Assembly (NCBI GenBank): GCA_025358195.1
Contig: JANYKP010000123.1
Location: 1-8,438 of the forward strand
Source of the DNA: Cyclobacteriaceae bacterium
Lineage (GTDB): Bacteria; Bacteroidota; Bacteroidia; Cytophagales; Cyclobacteriaceae
Direction: 5' to 3'
DNA: 8,438 nt
Part shown: positions 1-6,542 of the stretch, in pieces
How positions within the stretch are numbered: the stretch's first letter is position 1
Layout of the letters: each line of letters begins with the position of its first letter
The notes under the pieces: generated by a model
Seen by the model: only the letters and a program-made list of their open reading frames with translations
What the model was told of the DNA's origin: nothing
The model's database searches: none
Translations under genes and position numbers: made by a program

Positions 1-124
1 AAAGAATGGTGACAGAATTGTGGATAATATTACACACCTCAGCTTGTAGCCTTTCCCCTAAGGCATTTCTGACCGACGTTAGCTGGGGATGCATCACCTG
101 AAGTGGTTGGCGCATTTTTTTCAT
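1..124 (-). CDS. Possible 5' part of a minus-strand gene, running off the left edge
   Basis: Reading leftwards from an ATG at 124, the minus strand is open for 41 codons to the window edge. The start has the ATG-AAA-AAA form common in this group, and an AGGCGG sequence lies 4 bases before it. The peptide begins MKKMRQPLQV and contains no signal peptide, membrane segment or motif I recognise. Its start would lie only 21 bases from the divergent start at 146, so the promoter of the neighbouring gene would have to sit inside this frame. A stop-free run of this length arises by chance fairly often, and another frame here is open for 33 codons, so this is only a candidate. Confidence 0.3.
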   Translation of the reverse strand, partial: MKKMRQPLQVMHPQLTSVRNALGERLQAEVCNIIHNSVTIL

Positions 125-145
125 TAGTCCGCCTAAACACAATCT

Positions 146-766
146 ATGAAAAATCAAATTATGAGGTTGACAGCCGTAATGGCTGTTCTCTCGCTAGCAA
201 TGTCGTTTGAAACGATTGCCCAGGATAAAGTATGGAGTGTTGGACCCGAGGTGGGCGTGAGCTTGTCCAAATATGGAACCGATGCTGGTGCAAATGATTT
301 CAAATCTGGCGCCATTGGCGGCCTGTTCGTAACGTACAGCATCGTGAATACGTTTGGCATTACTACAAAACTGCTCTATTCACAAAAAGGCGCTTCGTTC
401 AAGTCGGTTGACACCAAACAAACGCTGAATTATATTGAAGTGCCTGTCATTGGAAGGTTTTTCCTTAATAAGGAAGGTAATTTTCGTCCGAATATCTTCG
501 TTGGCCCCTCCTTCGGCTTTTTGACTGGAGCTACCAATAAAGTCGGCAGTAACGACCGTGTTAAAATTGACAATTACCAGACGGTTTTTAACACATTCGA
601 TTTTGGAGTTACAGGCGGTATGGGCTTCAATTTCCTAATCTCCGATGACACTTATTTTATAATCGATGCGCGCTATACACATGGCCTCTCGGACATTACG
701 AAGGCTCCCGGCGTAGTAAACAATAACTCATTTGGTTTGACTGCGGGACTCTCTTTTGAGTTCTGA
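146..766 (+). CDS. Outer-membrane beta-barrel protein (PorT-family-like)
   Basis: This is a 206-residue protein that probably sits in the outer membrane as a small beta-barrel. Residues 1-25 form a signal peptide (K2 and R7, then a hydrophobic stretch ending TIA), with cleavage likely before Q26. The mature part shows alternating hydrophobic and polar strands separated by Gly/Asn/Asp turns: VGPEVGVSLSK near 32, GGLFVTYSI, FGITTKLLYS, NYIEVPVIGRFF, PNIFVGPSFGF and a final GLTAGLSFEF ending in phenylalanine, as barrel C-termini usually do. The YIEVPV strand and the overall size fit the PorT/OMP_b-brl_2 group widespread in Bacteroidota. Many members are general barrels of unknown role, so no secretion function is claimed. 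It is a single gene and converges on the lipoprotein at 871. The ATG at 146 is preferred over the internal Met6 because it keeps the charged n-region. No canonical promoter is visible upstream. Confidence 0.85.
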   Translation: MKNQIMRLTAVMAVLSLAMSFETIAQDKVWSVGPEVGVSLSKYGTDAGANDFKSGAIGGLFVTYSIVNTFGITTKLLYSQKGASFKSVDTKQTLNYIEVPVIGRFFLNKEGNFRPNIFVGPSFGFLTGATNKVGSNDRVKIDNYQTVFNTFDFGVTGGMGFNFLISDDTYFIIDARYTHGLSDITKAPGVVNNNSFGLTAGLSFEF

Positions 767-809
767 CAACAAATAAAAAGTTTTACAGTTGCTTGTTGAT
801 ACCATTAAT

Positions 810-850
810 AAACCACGAAGGCTGCCCTTTTGAGGTAGCCTTCGTGGTTT
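810..850. terminator. Bidirectional hairpin terminator between convergent genes
   Basis: A 17-bp stem (810-826 with 834-850, one G-T pair at 824/836) closes a 7-base loop. It lies 43 bases after the stop at 766 and 20 bases beyond the opposing stop at 871, so it can end both transcripts. The arms begin AAACC and end GGTTT. The downstream T-run is short on both strands, so the long stem must do most of the work. Confidence 0.85.
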
Positions 851-870
851 GTTGATAAAATGATGGTGTA

Positions 871-1545
871 CTATTGCTTAATAAGTTGTCCTCTTATTTC
901 ACCTGCAGCGTACGCTGTAGTGTGTAGGTTCGTATAATAAAGCCCGGCATTCAGGTCTGTTTCCTGATCTGCAGTCAGCGCCACAGAAGTGTAATTAATT
1001 GGACTTGCAAGATTAGAAAATCCAAAAATGACAGACCCAGCGACACCCACGGCACCTTTATGAATGTGACCGCCTGTTGGTGTTAATCCGGTGTAGGTAA
1101 CAACAACCGTAAAGATTTTAGTTTCCTTGTTAAAGGTAAGTAATGCCAACCCGGTTGCGGTGGATGCGTTGGGCGTGCTTTCACTCGCGCCCGTCATCGT
1201 AGCCTTAAATAGTGCGTCAACTCTAAAAGAGGAGGTGCTGGTGCCGGTTTTACCATTCACTGTAACGGTGATTGTTCCTGTTGTTGCACCGGATGGAACA
1301 GTAGTTGTGATAGTCGTTGTTGTGCTGGCTGTAACAACAGCGGCGATCCCATTAAAATTTACAATGTTATTTGCCGCTGTAGCATCAAAGCTCGTTCCGG
1401 TTATTACAACGGAAGATCCCCCCACACCATTCGTTGGAGTAAAGCTTATAATCGTTGGGGTAGGTACAACTGTATCTTTCTTGCAGGAAAGAAGCAAAGA
1501 GCCCGTCAAAACCATGAGTGTGAAAAGAAATAATTTTCGTTGCAT
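871..1545 (-). CDS. Lipoprotein with IPT/TIG and CHRD domains
   Basis: This is a 224-residue secreted lipoprotein. Residues 1-20 are a signal peptide with a lipobox (LLLSC), so Cys21 should be lipidated. The Lys-Lys-Asp that follows is typical of Bacteroidota lipoproteins. Residues about 29-107 form one IPT/TIG immunoglobulin-like domain: it begins PTIISFTPTNG, continues with GSSVVITGTSF, and ends in a Thr-rich strand pair. Residues about 112-223 form a CHRD domain, recognised by the GGHIHKG motif at 158-164 and the terminal TNLHT..AAGEIRGQL signature. CHRD domains were named from chordin. Bacterial versions are common in secreted proteins but their ligand is not established. His160 and His162 are the most distinctive polar residues. 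The gene appears monocistronic, with its own promoter upstream and a shared terminator downstream. Confidence 0.9.
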   Translation of the reverse strand: MQRKLFLFTLMVLTGSLLLSCKKDTVVPTPTIISFTPTNGVGGSSVVITGTSFDATAANNIVNFNGIAAVVTASTTTTITTTVPSGATTGTITVTVNGKTGTSTSSFRVDALFKATMTGASESTPNASTATGLALLTFNKETKIFTVVVTYTGLTPTGGHIHKGAVGVAGSVIFGFSNLASPINYTSVALTADQETDLNAGLYYTNLHTTAYAAGEIRGQLIKQ

Positions 1546-1595
1546 AATGTTTTGTGTTTTGTGTTAAAATAAACTGAAAGGGTGCATTTGGACTC

Positions 1596-1628
1596 CAAAG
1601 TTAGAAAAAAAATCCACTGTCATTGCAA
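1596..1628 (-). promoter_or_regulatory. Bacteroidota-type promoter of the CHRD lipoprotein gene
   Basis: On the minus strand TAACTTTG (1603 to 1596) is an exact match to the -7 consensus TAnnTTTG. A TTGC (1628 to 1625) lies 21 bases upstream and fits the -33 element. Transcription would start near 1590, leaving a leader of about 45 bases before the ATG at 1545. This is motif matching only; no start site has been measured. Confidence 0.6.
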
Positions 1629-1660
1629 TTCCAAAAGAAATGGTGTACGACAAAAATGCA

Positions 1661-1780
1661 GGCACGCAAAGACCGCAAAATTGAATACGCTAAGATACCG
1701 ATGCTATAGGAAGCAAAGTCCAATATCATTGCTCCAGCTTGGCGACCTTTGCACTTTCCTTAGCGTTTTTGCGTGAACCC
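1661..1780. repeat. Pair of inverted, degenerate ACGCAAAGACGC-type repeats
   Basis: The left arm (1661-1694) reads GGCACGCAAAGACCGCAAAA and ends ACGCTAAG. The right arm (1747-1780) is the same type of sequence in the opposite direction: its reverse complement contains TCACGCAAAAACGCTAAGG and then GTGCAAAGG. The arms share CACGCAAA and ACGCTAAG blocks and are about 50 bases apart. Short intergenic repeats built from GCAAAG/CTTTGCG units occur dispersed in many bacterial genomes. That this is one of them is my inference. Confidence 0.5.
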
Positions 1781-1847
1781 ATGTAATTGAATACCACGGT
1801 TAGTGGTACTAACAAAGGTGGGAGAACGCTGGGCACGTTATTAAATA

Positions 1848-2825
1848 CTAAAGCCAGCCAGATCGTTTGAACCGAATGTAAAGTCCTACACACAATCCGG
1901 ATGTCAGGAACATGACGATAGGATAACCCCATGACCATTCGAGTTCAGGCATAAACTTAAAATTCATACCGTATATCCCAGCCACCATGGTTGGAATACC
2001 GATAATGGCCGCCCATCCGGCAAATCTTTTTGAAACTTCATTCTGTGAAATCGAAATGAGCGATAAGTTGGCCTCCAGGGCAGTGGACAACAGATCGCGT
2101 GAATTGTCGACCATTTCATTTATGCGAATGGCATGGTCATACACGTCGCGGAAGTAAGGACGGGTTTCCTCTTCAATCATTTTAAGATCGAACCGCATAA
2201 GCCGGTTACAAATGTCCACCAGGGGCGAGACCGAGCGTTTAACAGTCAAAAGTTGATGTTTAAGGTGATAGATTTGTGCAGTCGTCTCCCGCCTCATTTT
2301 TTCATCGAATATTTTTTCCTCTAACGTTTCAAGCTCCTGGGCTAGACTGTCCACTACGGGAAAGTATTGATCGACGATCGAGTCCATGATGGCGTAAAGC
2401 GCAAAGCCTGGCCCTCTTTTCAACAAGTGTGGCGTGCTTTCACAACGGGCCCGAACATCGGTATAGGAAAGTGATGACCCGTGTCGAACTGTAATTATAA
2501 AATTATGGCCAACGAAGAAGTGAGTTTCGCCTAATTCAATCTGTTGTTCCTTCATCTGTACGGTTCGGAGTACAATGAACAAAGAATCGCCGTATGCCTC
2601 AATCTTTGGCCGTTGGTGGGCACGATGGGCATCTTCGATGGCAAGGTCGTGAAGTCCAAACTCACGTTGGAGTTTGGAGAGCATTTCCGCTGATGGCTCA
2701 TGGAGGCCAATCCACACGAACTTATCGGGCTGCTTCAGTACTTCACTTATGTTGTCGATCCCGACATTTGCCACTCTTCGTCCCTCACAATACGCTGCAC
2801 AATTAACCACGGTATTTGCGCTCAT
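1848..2825 (-). CDS. corA: CorA-family Mg2+/Co2+ transporter
   Basis: This 325-residue protein is a CorA-type divalent cation channel of the inner membrane, which works as a pentamer. The long N-terminal part is the cytoplasmic funnel domain; it includes the conserved stretch around FVWIGLHEPS, LAIEDAHRAHQRPKIE and a Glu/Lys-rich helix leading to the membrane. Two C-terminal membrane segments follow, about residues 266-285 and 300-318. The first ends in the signature YGMNF (285-289), the selectivity filter, and the short periplasmic loop carries MPEL. The basic tail KRSGWL is usual. The frame can be extended three codons to a TTG at 2834, but the ATG at 2825 (SANTVVNCAAY) is the better start. 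The gene stands alone, divergent from the small membrane protein at 3039. Mg2+ is the likely main substrate; Co2+ or Zn2+ cannot be told apart here. Confidence 0.93.
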   Translation of the reverse strand: MSANTVVNCAAYCEGRRVANVGIDNISEVLKQPDKFVWIGLHEPSAEMLSKLQREFGLHDLAIEDAHRAHQRPKIEAYGDSLFIVLRTVQMKEQQIELGETHFFVGHNFIITVRHGSSLSYTDVRARCESTPHLLKRGPGFALYAIMDSIVDQYFPVVDSLAQELETLEEKIFDEKMRRETTAQIYHLKHQLLTVKRSVSPLVDICNRLMRFDLKMIEEETRPYFRDVYDHAIRINEMVDNSRDLLSTALEANLSLISISQNEVSKRFAGWAAIIGIPTMVAGIYGMNFKFMPELEWSWGYPIVMFLTSGLCVGLYIRFKRSGWL

Positions 2826-2905
2826 AACTTGCAATTGATTAGACTGAATTAAAAATCAGATTCAATTTACAGAAATACAGGAGGATCGCGTTACATTCAG
2901 AATGG

Positions 2906-2938
2906 TTGGTGTACACCAATGCACAGTAAGTGTACAGT
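2906..2938. promoter_or_regulatory. Operator-like palindrome with repeated GTGTACA
   Basis: TTGGTGTACACCAA (2906-2919) is a perfect 14-bp palindrome. GTGTACA recurs at 2930-2936, 21 bases (two helical turns) after its copy at 2909-2915, and ACAGT is repeated 11 bases apart (2923 and 2934). The sites lie 81 bases upstream of the corA ATG and about 100 bases before the opposite gene, a position where a regulator could affect either. The regulator is unknown. Confidence 0.4.
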
Positions 2939-3038
2939 TACGGATGCTCCAATGGTGGGTGCCTTTTGTAATGTCCTAACTTCCAATCATTTATTGAATT
3001 GGCTGTGGATTTGCAGGGGAACATCAAACGCTATACTC

Positions 3039-3239
3039 ATGAAAACATTCATTGCCCTTATCCTATGGTGCTTTTTGTTCGTAACGTGCTGGCCGCTGGC
3101 GTTGATCCTTCTATTTCTTCTTCCCTTGCTGTGGCTAATCTTGCTGCCTTTCAGAATTGTAGGACTTACCATTGGCTTGATCTTCAAACTTATCAGCGCA
3201 ATACTCCTATTTCCCTTCCGGATTGCCCGAGCGCTCTGA
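3039..3239 (+). CDS. Small hydrophobic membrane protein of 66 residues
   Basis: This is a short integral membrane protein of unknown function. After MKT, residues 4-36 are almost entirely hydrophobic and include aromatic and cysteine positions (W10, C11, C17, W18) and a WPL motif. This stretch is long enough for one long or two short membrane passes. A second hydrophobic segment spans 40-58. The motif PFRI occurs twice, at 37-40 and 59-62, exactly 22 residues apart, each placing an arginine at a membrane boundary. I recall similar tiny WPLAL/PFR proteins annotated as hypothetical in Bacteroidota, but cannot verify this. The frame extends upstream to an ATG at 2919, but those 40 residues are not membrane-like and overlap the operator-like repeats, so the ATG at 3039 is chosen. 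It ends 32 bases from the converging gene's stop, with no terminator visible between. Confidence 0.65.
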   Translation: MKTFIALILWCFLFVTCWPLALILLFLLPLLWLILLPFRIVGLTIGLIFKLISAILLFPFRIARAL

Positions 3240-3271
3240 TGGCCCACTGGAAAATCAAATCAGAACCTCCA

Positions 3272-5398
3272 CTAATTCCTTAATATGGTGAACTCCACTC
3301 TCCTGTTTTTCTGGCGACCGGATTCCGTATTGTTTGAGGTCGATGGTTTGGCTTTTCCATAGCCTCTGGCTCGTATTCTTTCAGCTTGTATTCCTTTCTT
3401 CAGGATAAACTCCCTCACGGCAGCGGCACGGTCGATGGAAAGTTTGTTATTATATGTATCATTACCCGTGTTATCAGTGTGGCCGGATATTTCAATTGTC
3501 ATGCCGGGATGTTCGGAGAGTAATGACACCATCCTTTCCAGTTCCGCAGTCGATTCATTTCGCAGATCAGATTTATTGAAGTCGAAGAATAAATTGTTCA
3601 ACAAGATCGTCTCCCCTACTTCAATGGGAGCCAGGAACAGATTTCTTTCAATTTCTTTGTATGCTTTCAGCGCGGCCACATCCATGTTTTCGCTAACGGA
3701 ATAAAATCCCTTTTTTTTCGCAATGAAACTATAAGCTTCCCCAGCCGGAAGGACTATTTTGTAGCTCCCGTCTTTTACGTTTGACATGGCGATGCCCGAT
3801 AATTTGTTGCCAGATAAGATGTTGTAGTAGATATTGGATTCGAGCGGCTCCTTCGTTTTACTGTTTAATACCTTACCATAAATCAACACAACGGGACGCG
3901 GCTTCAATACTTCTGGCAATTTTATCCTGAAAATATCCGTCTCGCCCAACGAGCGCTCTTGTGAAACGACATAGGCATACAGACCTGATGCCGGTATGGA
4001 ATAGTAGGCTTCCCAGGCCGGGCTGTTAATACCTGGGCCCATGTTTTGGGGAACGGACCAATTCGTCCAGGTTGAATCCAGTCGTTTTGTAACGAATATG
4101 TCAGCGCTTCCAAATCCTGGATGCCCAGCGGATGAAAAGTAGAGCGATGCTTCGTCGGCTGCGAGAAAGGGAGAGGCTTCTGACGCGTACGTATTTACGA
4201 TATTCCCCAAATTCTTCGGCTCCGAATATTCGCCGTTGGCATTCCGGAAGCTGACGTAAATATCTTTTAAACCTTTCGTATCATCCCGCTGAACTGCCAT
4301 CAACAGCACCTGGCGATCAGCTGACATGCAAAACTCATTGGTGCTCGCCTTATTGTAATAGTTGATCACCGTCAGGTCCTGAGGAATCGACCAGCCTTCA
4401 TTTGTTTTGGTGGCGATTGATAAGCCGTCACCTTTTGGGGATCCATCCGAGTTATAGGTGTTCATCACGACCAGGCTGTTATTGTCGGGTGAAACGGAGA
4501 CTACCGCGTTGGGCCAACTATTGTTAAGCGGAAAACCTGCGTTTGACCTGGGCTGCCAGATAGTGTCGTTGCTCGATGTGGAATAGTAAATGTCATAGCT
4601 CTTCCTTACGTTTAACGGATCTCCGTCTACCGTTAGATAGAGCGTTTTTCCATCTGGAGATATGACCGGCGTTACTTCGGTATACTGACTGTTTACGTTT
4701 GGGCCTAAATTAACTTTTAGGAGTCCACTTGGAAGGTCAGGAACTACGTTGAGCACGTTGTCTTGTTTTAGATAAAAATTATCAATTTCAATTCTCATCT
4801 TGCCACTTGTCATGATGCCAAAATATTCCGCGAACAGCAGTTCTTTAAAGTCCAGATTGATTTCGCCTTGAAACACTTCCTGATCATTGATAAGAAAAAG
4901 TAATCTGTTAGTTTTGCGCTCCACCGCTAATTTATTGGAAGTGTTTTGACCATGGATGGTAGGAGCTTTTTCCCAATCGTTCGATGCATTCAAGACAATT
5001 CCAATACCTCGCTGATTGCTCCCAACCCAGAATGTTCCTTTTGACGGATTAATAAGGAAGTAGTAATTCCGGCTATCAGCTCCTGAAATGATAAATCCAA
5101 AACCACTGGCATCACTTCCCACTGTTTGAATAATATTCATCTCCAGTAAAAAATCTTTATTCCGGTCCAGCCAGATGGGTGTAAACGTCGAGAAGGGGTG
5201 ATTGTCCTGCTTATGATCGATATGGTATTTTCCATCGGCTATTTTTCTGTTGATACCAGGAGTATCATAGTTACTCCAGAGCCAACCTTTTGAGTAGTCA
5301 TTAAAGTCATCGCCAAACCATACCACTTGAGCTGGGCAGGAAAAAGGTATGAACAAAAAATAAATCACCACGAACTTTTTCAAGCTTGGGTTTTTCAT
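3272..5398 (-). CDS. PorE-like multidomain OmpA protein: lectin-like, PD40 propeller, CRD, OmpA
   Basis: This 708-residue envelope protein probably anchors an extracytoplasmic module to peptidoglycan. A signal peptide (1-23) precedes cleavage before Q24; Cys21 is not in a good lipobox. Residues about 27-210 resemble a concanavalin/LamG-like sandwich. Residues about 230-495 carry five PD40/TolB-type propeller repeats, marked by VISPDGKTLYL (245-255), VSVSPDNNSLVV, FCMSADRQVLL, FLAADEASLYFSS and the closing SLGETDIFRI; three further units end in DIYYS, DIYVS or DIFVT. Residues about 505-575 fit a CarboxypepD_reg-like domain (IYGKVLNSKTKEPL). Residues 597-708 form the OmpA_C domain with FFDFNKSDL, SGHTDNTG, RGYGKAKP and NRRVEF. 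Asp642 and Arg657, 15 residues apart, match the diaminopimelate-binding pair. PorE of the type IX secretion system has TPR, propeller, CRD and OmpA in this order. Here the TPRs are replaced, so identity with PorE is not claimed. The start overlaps the MBL stop. Confidence 0.88.
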   Translation of the reverse strand: MKNPSLKKFVVIYFLFIPFSCPAQVVWFGDDFNDYSKGWLWSNYDTPGINRKIADGKYHIDHKQDNHPFSTFTPIWLDRNKDFLLEMNIIQTVGSDASGFGFIISGADSRNYYFLINPSKGTFWVGSNQRGIGIVLNASNDWEKAPTIHGQNTSNKLAVERKTNRLLFLINDQEVFQGEINLDFKELLFAEYFGIMTSGKMRIEIDNFYLKQDNVLNVVPDLPSGLLKVNLGPNVNSQYTEVTPVISPDGKTLYLTVDGDPLNVRKSYDIYYSTSSNDTIWQPRSNAGFPLNNSWPNAVVSVSPDNNSLVVMNTYNSDGSPKGDGLSIATKTNEGWSIPQDLTVINYYNKASTNEFCMSADRQVLLMAVQRDDTKGLKDIYVSFRNANGEYSEPKNLGNIVNTYASEASPFLAADEASLYFSSAGHPGFGSADIFVTKRLDSTWTNWSVPQNMGPGINSPAWEAYYSIPASGLYAYVVSQERSLGETDIFRIKLPEVLKPRPVVLIYGKVLNSKTKEPLESNIYYNILSGNKLSGIAMSNVKDGSYKIVLPAGEAYSFIAKKKGFYSVSENMDVAALKAYKEIERNLFLAPIEVGETILLNNLFFDFNKSDLRNESTAELERMVSLLSEHPGMTIEISGHTDNTGNDTYNNKLSIDRAAAVREFILKKGIQAERIRARGYGKAKPSTSNNTESGRQKNRRVEFTILRN

Positions 5399-6321
5399 TT
5401 AGGAGAAATGATGAACTTATCGTGGACTTCGCGAACGGGCCTATCGCCAAGCTTGTCAAGAGCCCTTTGAAGCCTTCGCAAATCATCGATGGCCAGGGGA
5501 AGTTTAAGTTCGTCCGGCTGAAAGGTTGAGCCTGAAGGATAATCTATTCCGGGAGAAGACGACATTTCAATATGATTGCCAAGGATGTGGGATATTTCAT
5601 GATGCTCGGCAAATTCGAGAAGCTTAGCAATGCTTTGCTTAAAAGCTGCCCAATCTTCTACATACAATCTGCCAGGATAAAAAGTATCGCCTGTTAGAAA
5701 AAGTCTGGACGATTGATCATAGAATGCAATGGACTCCCGCTGGTGGCCTGGTATCGGTAGTATCTCCACAAGCCTTCCGCCGAGATCGATGGATGCATTA
5801 TCCTTTGGCCAATGCTGAATAGAGAAATATTTCTTTATGGACTCCACATCCTCTCCAACAACCTCAATGCCGGCCTTCCCGCGGAACTGCGCGTCACCCT
5901 CAATGTGGTCACGATGGCCGTGCGTATGCGCTACGATTAACTGAACAGTATTTTTGTGGAACGACTGCCAATCCTTTAGAATTGTATTGACGGTTTGGTA
6001 CAATGGAAAATTATTTTCATCCCCGGTGGCTCCAGTGTCAACCAGCAGCGCTTTCTTATCCCCGATGAATAGAAACATGAACGGAGCTTCGTAATGCACG
6101 CACTTGTTTTGTCTGAGTATCCAGGTATCCTCATTGTAGCGCACCACCTGGATAAGAGAATCCTTGTTGGTTGAACAATCTTCCGAACCATGAATCCACT
6201 TTTGATTTTCCAACAGCACGTGATGATCGCCAGCAGTTTGGCAACCAATCGCTAGTATGGCAATGAAGATTCCAATTGTTGCAATGGTTGGTAGTTTTTG
6301 TGTATTCAATTTGACAATCAT
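5395..6321 (-). CDS. Exported metallo-beta-lactamase-fold hydrolase, probable lipoprotein
   Basis: This 308-residue protein has a complete set of MBL-fold metal ligands: H134-G-H136-R-D138-H139, His193 (in PGH), Asp212 (in TGD) and His250 (in GNH). It should therefore bind two metal ions, probably zinc, and hydrolyse an ester, thioester, lactam or phosphoester-type bond; the substrate cannot be read from the sequence. Residues 1-26 form a signal peptide ending LAIGC, so Cys27 is a probable lipid anchor. Alanine at the -3 position makes the lipobox less than ideal. The frame extends to an ATG at 6390, but the added 23 residues would bury the signal peptide, so the ATG at 6321 is chosen. The stop overlaps the start of the OmpA-like gene by 4 bases (ATGA). 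The two are therefore probably translated together and act in the same compartment. Confidence 0.88.
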   Translation of the reverse strand: MIVKLNTQKLPTIATIGIFIAILAIGCQTAGDHHVLLENQKWIHGSEDCSTNKDSLIQVVRYNEDTWILRQNKCVHYEAPFMFLFIGDKKALLVDTGATGDENNFPLYQTVNTILKDWQSFHKNTVQLIVAHTHGHRDHIEGDAQFRGKAGIEVVGEDVESIKKYFSIQHWPKDNASIDLGGRLVEILPIPGHQRESIAFYDQSSRLFLTGDTFYPGRLYVEDWAAFKQSIAKLLEFAEHHEISHILGNHIEMSSSPGIDYPSGSTFQPDELKLPLAIDDLRRLQRALDKLGDRPVREVHDKFIISPK

Positions 6322-6423
6322 GTTGTCGCCTTTTTCCGAAATATAGACACTCGGCTGATAAGTAGCACAGCATGGACACGATCCAATCATATAGTTTTAA
6401 TAACGTTGCGACTTTTTGCGCCG

Positions 6424-6433
6424 GGTTGCAACC
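6424..6433. promoter_or_regulatory. 10-bp palindrome upstream of the MBL gene
   Basis: GGTTGCAACC is a perfect palindrome, flanked by CCG and GGG so that two further C-G pairs form outside one mismatch. It lies about 100 bases upstream of the MBL start and directly beside the terminator-like hairpin. It could be an operator half of this leader region or part of a larger RNA structure; nothing decides between them. Confidence 0.25.
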
Positions 6434-6439
6434 GGGATC

Positions 6440-6473
6440 AAAAAAATACCCCAGAGTCCCGGGGGCATTTTTT
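6440..6473 (-). terminator. Terminator-like hairpin in the MBL upstream region
   Basis: A GC-rich core (CCCC 6449-6452 with GGGG 6462-6465) is flanked by seven A's (6440-6446) and six T's (6468-6473), so a hairpin with a T-run can be read on either strand. No plus-strand gene lies just before it, so the minus direction is the useful one. There it would end a transcript from the small ORF at 6617-6543 or attenuate a leader of the MBL operon. The stem is short and has an A-C mismatch next to its core. Confidence 0.45.
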
Positions 6474-6542
6474 CGTTGGTACTTTATAAAAGGCCCGTAA
6501 TGGTCGTAGAGATCGATACCGTCATACCATGCTGAACGGTAA

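Larger units (their letters stand above)
1546..1847. other. Gene-free stretch between the CHRD and corA genes
   Basis: These 302 bases hold the promoter at 1596-1628 and the inverted repeats at 1661-1780. Two mutually exclusive small hairpins also lie here: TACCAC/GTGGTA at 1792-1808 and GTTAGT/ACTAAC at 1799-1813. A terminator for corA, which ends at 1848, is expected here, but no hairpin followed by a clear T-run is seen. The open frames that cross the region look like chance readings of the repeats. Confidence 0.6.

Noticed and set aside
1127..1567. Plus-strand frame of 146 codons
   Set aside because: It is antisense to the TIG-CHRD gene. Its Val/Thr-rich composition comes from the repetitive Thr codons of that gene.
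1582..1776. Plus-strand frame of 64 codons in the gap before corA
   Set aside because: It runs through the promoter and both repeat arms, is rich in Lys, Arg and Cys without pattern, and has no recognisable fold.
1792..1813. Overlapping hairpins resembling an alternative-fold switch
   Set aside because: Both stems are only 6 bp, no ligand-binding domain or T-run is present, and they lie downstream of corA rather than before a gene.
1726..1938. Minus-strand frame of 70 codons overlapping the end of corA
   Set aside because: Its first half is corA read out of frame and its tail (SRKNAKESAKVAKLEQ) is the translation of the ACGCAAAG-type repeat, so it is not a separate gene.
2919..3038. N-terminal extension of the small membrane protein to an ATG at 2919
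   Set aside because: The added 40 residues are not membrane-like and overlap the palindrome and repeat region; the ATG at 3039 gives a natural membrane protein start.
6322..6390. Longer start of the MBL-fold protein at 6390
   Set aside because: The extra 23 residues (with a CPCC cluster) would precede and spoil a good lipoprotein signal peptide.
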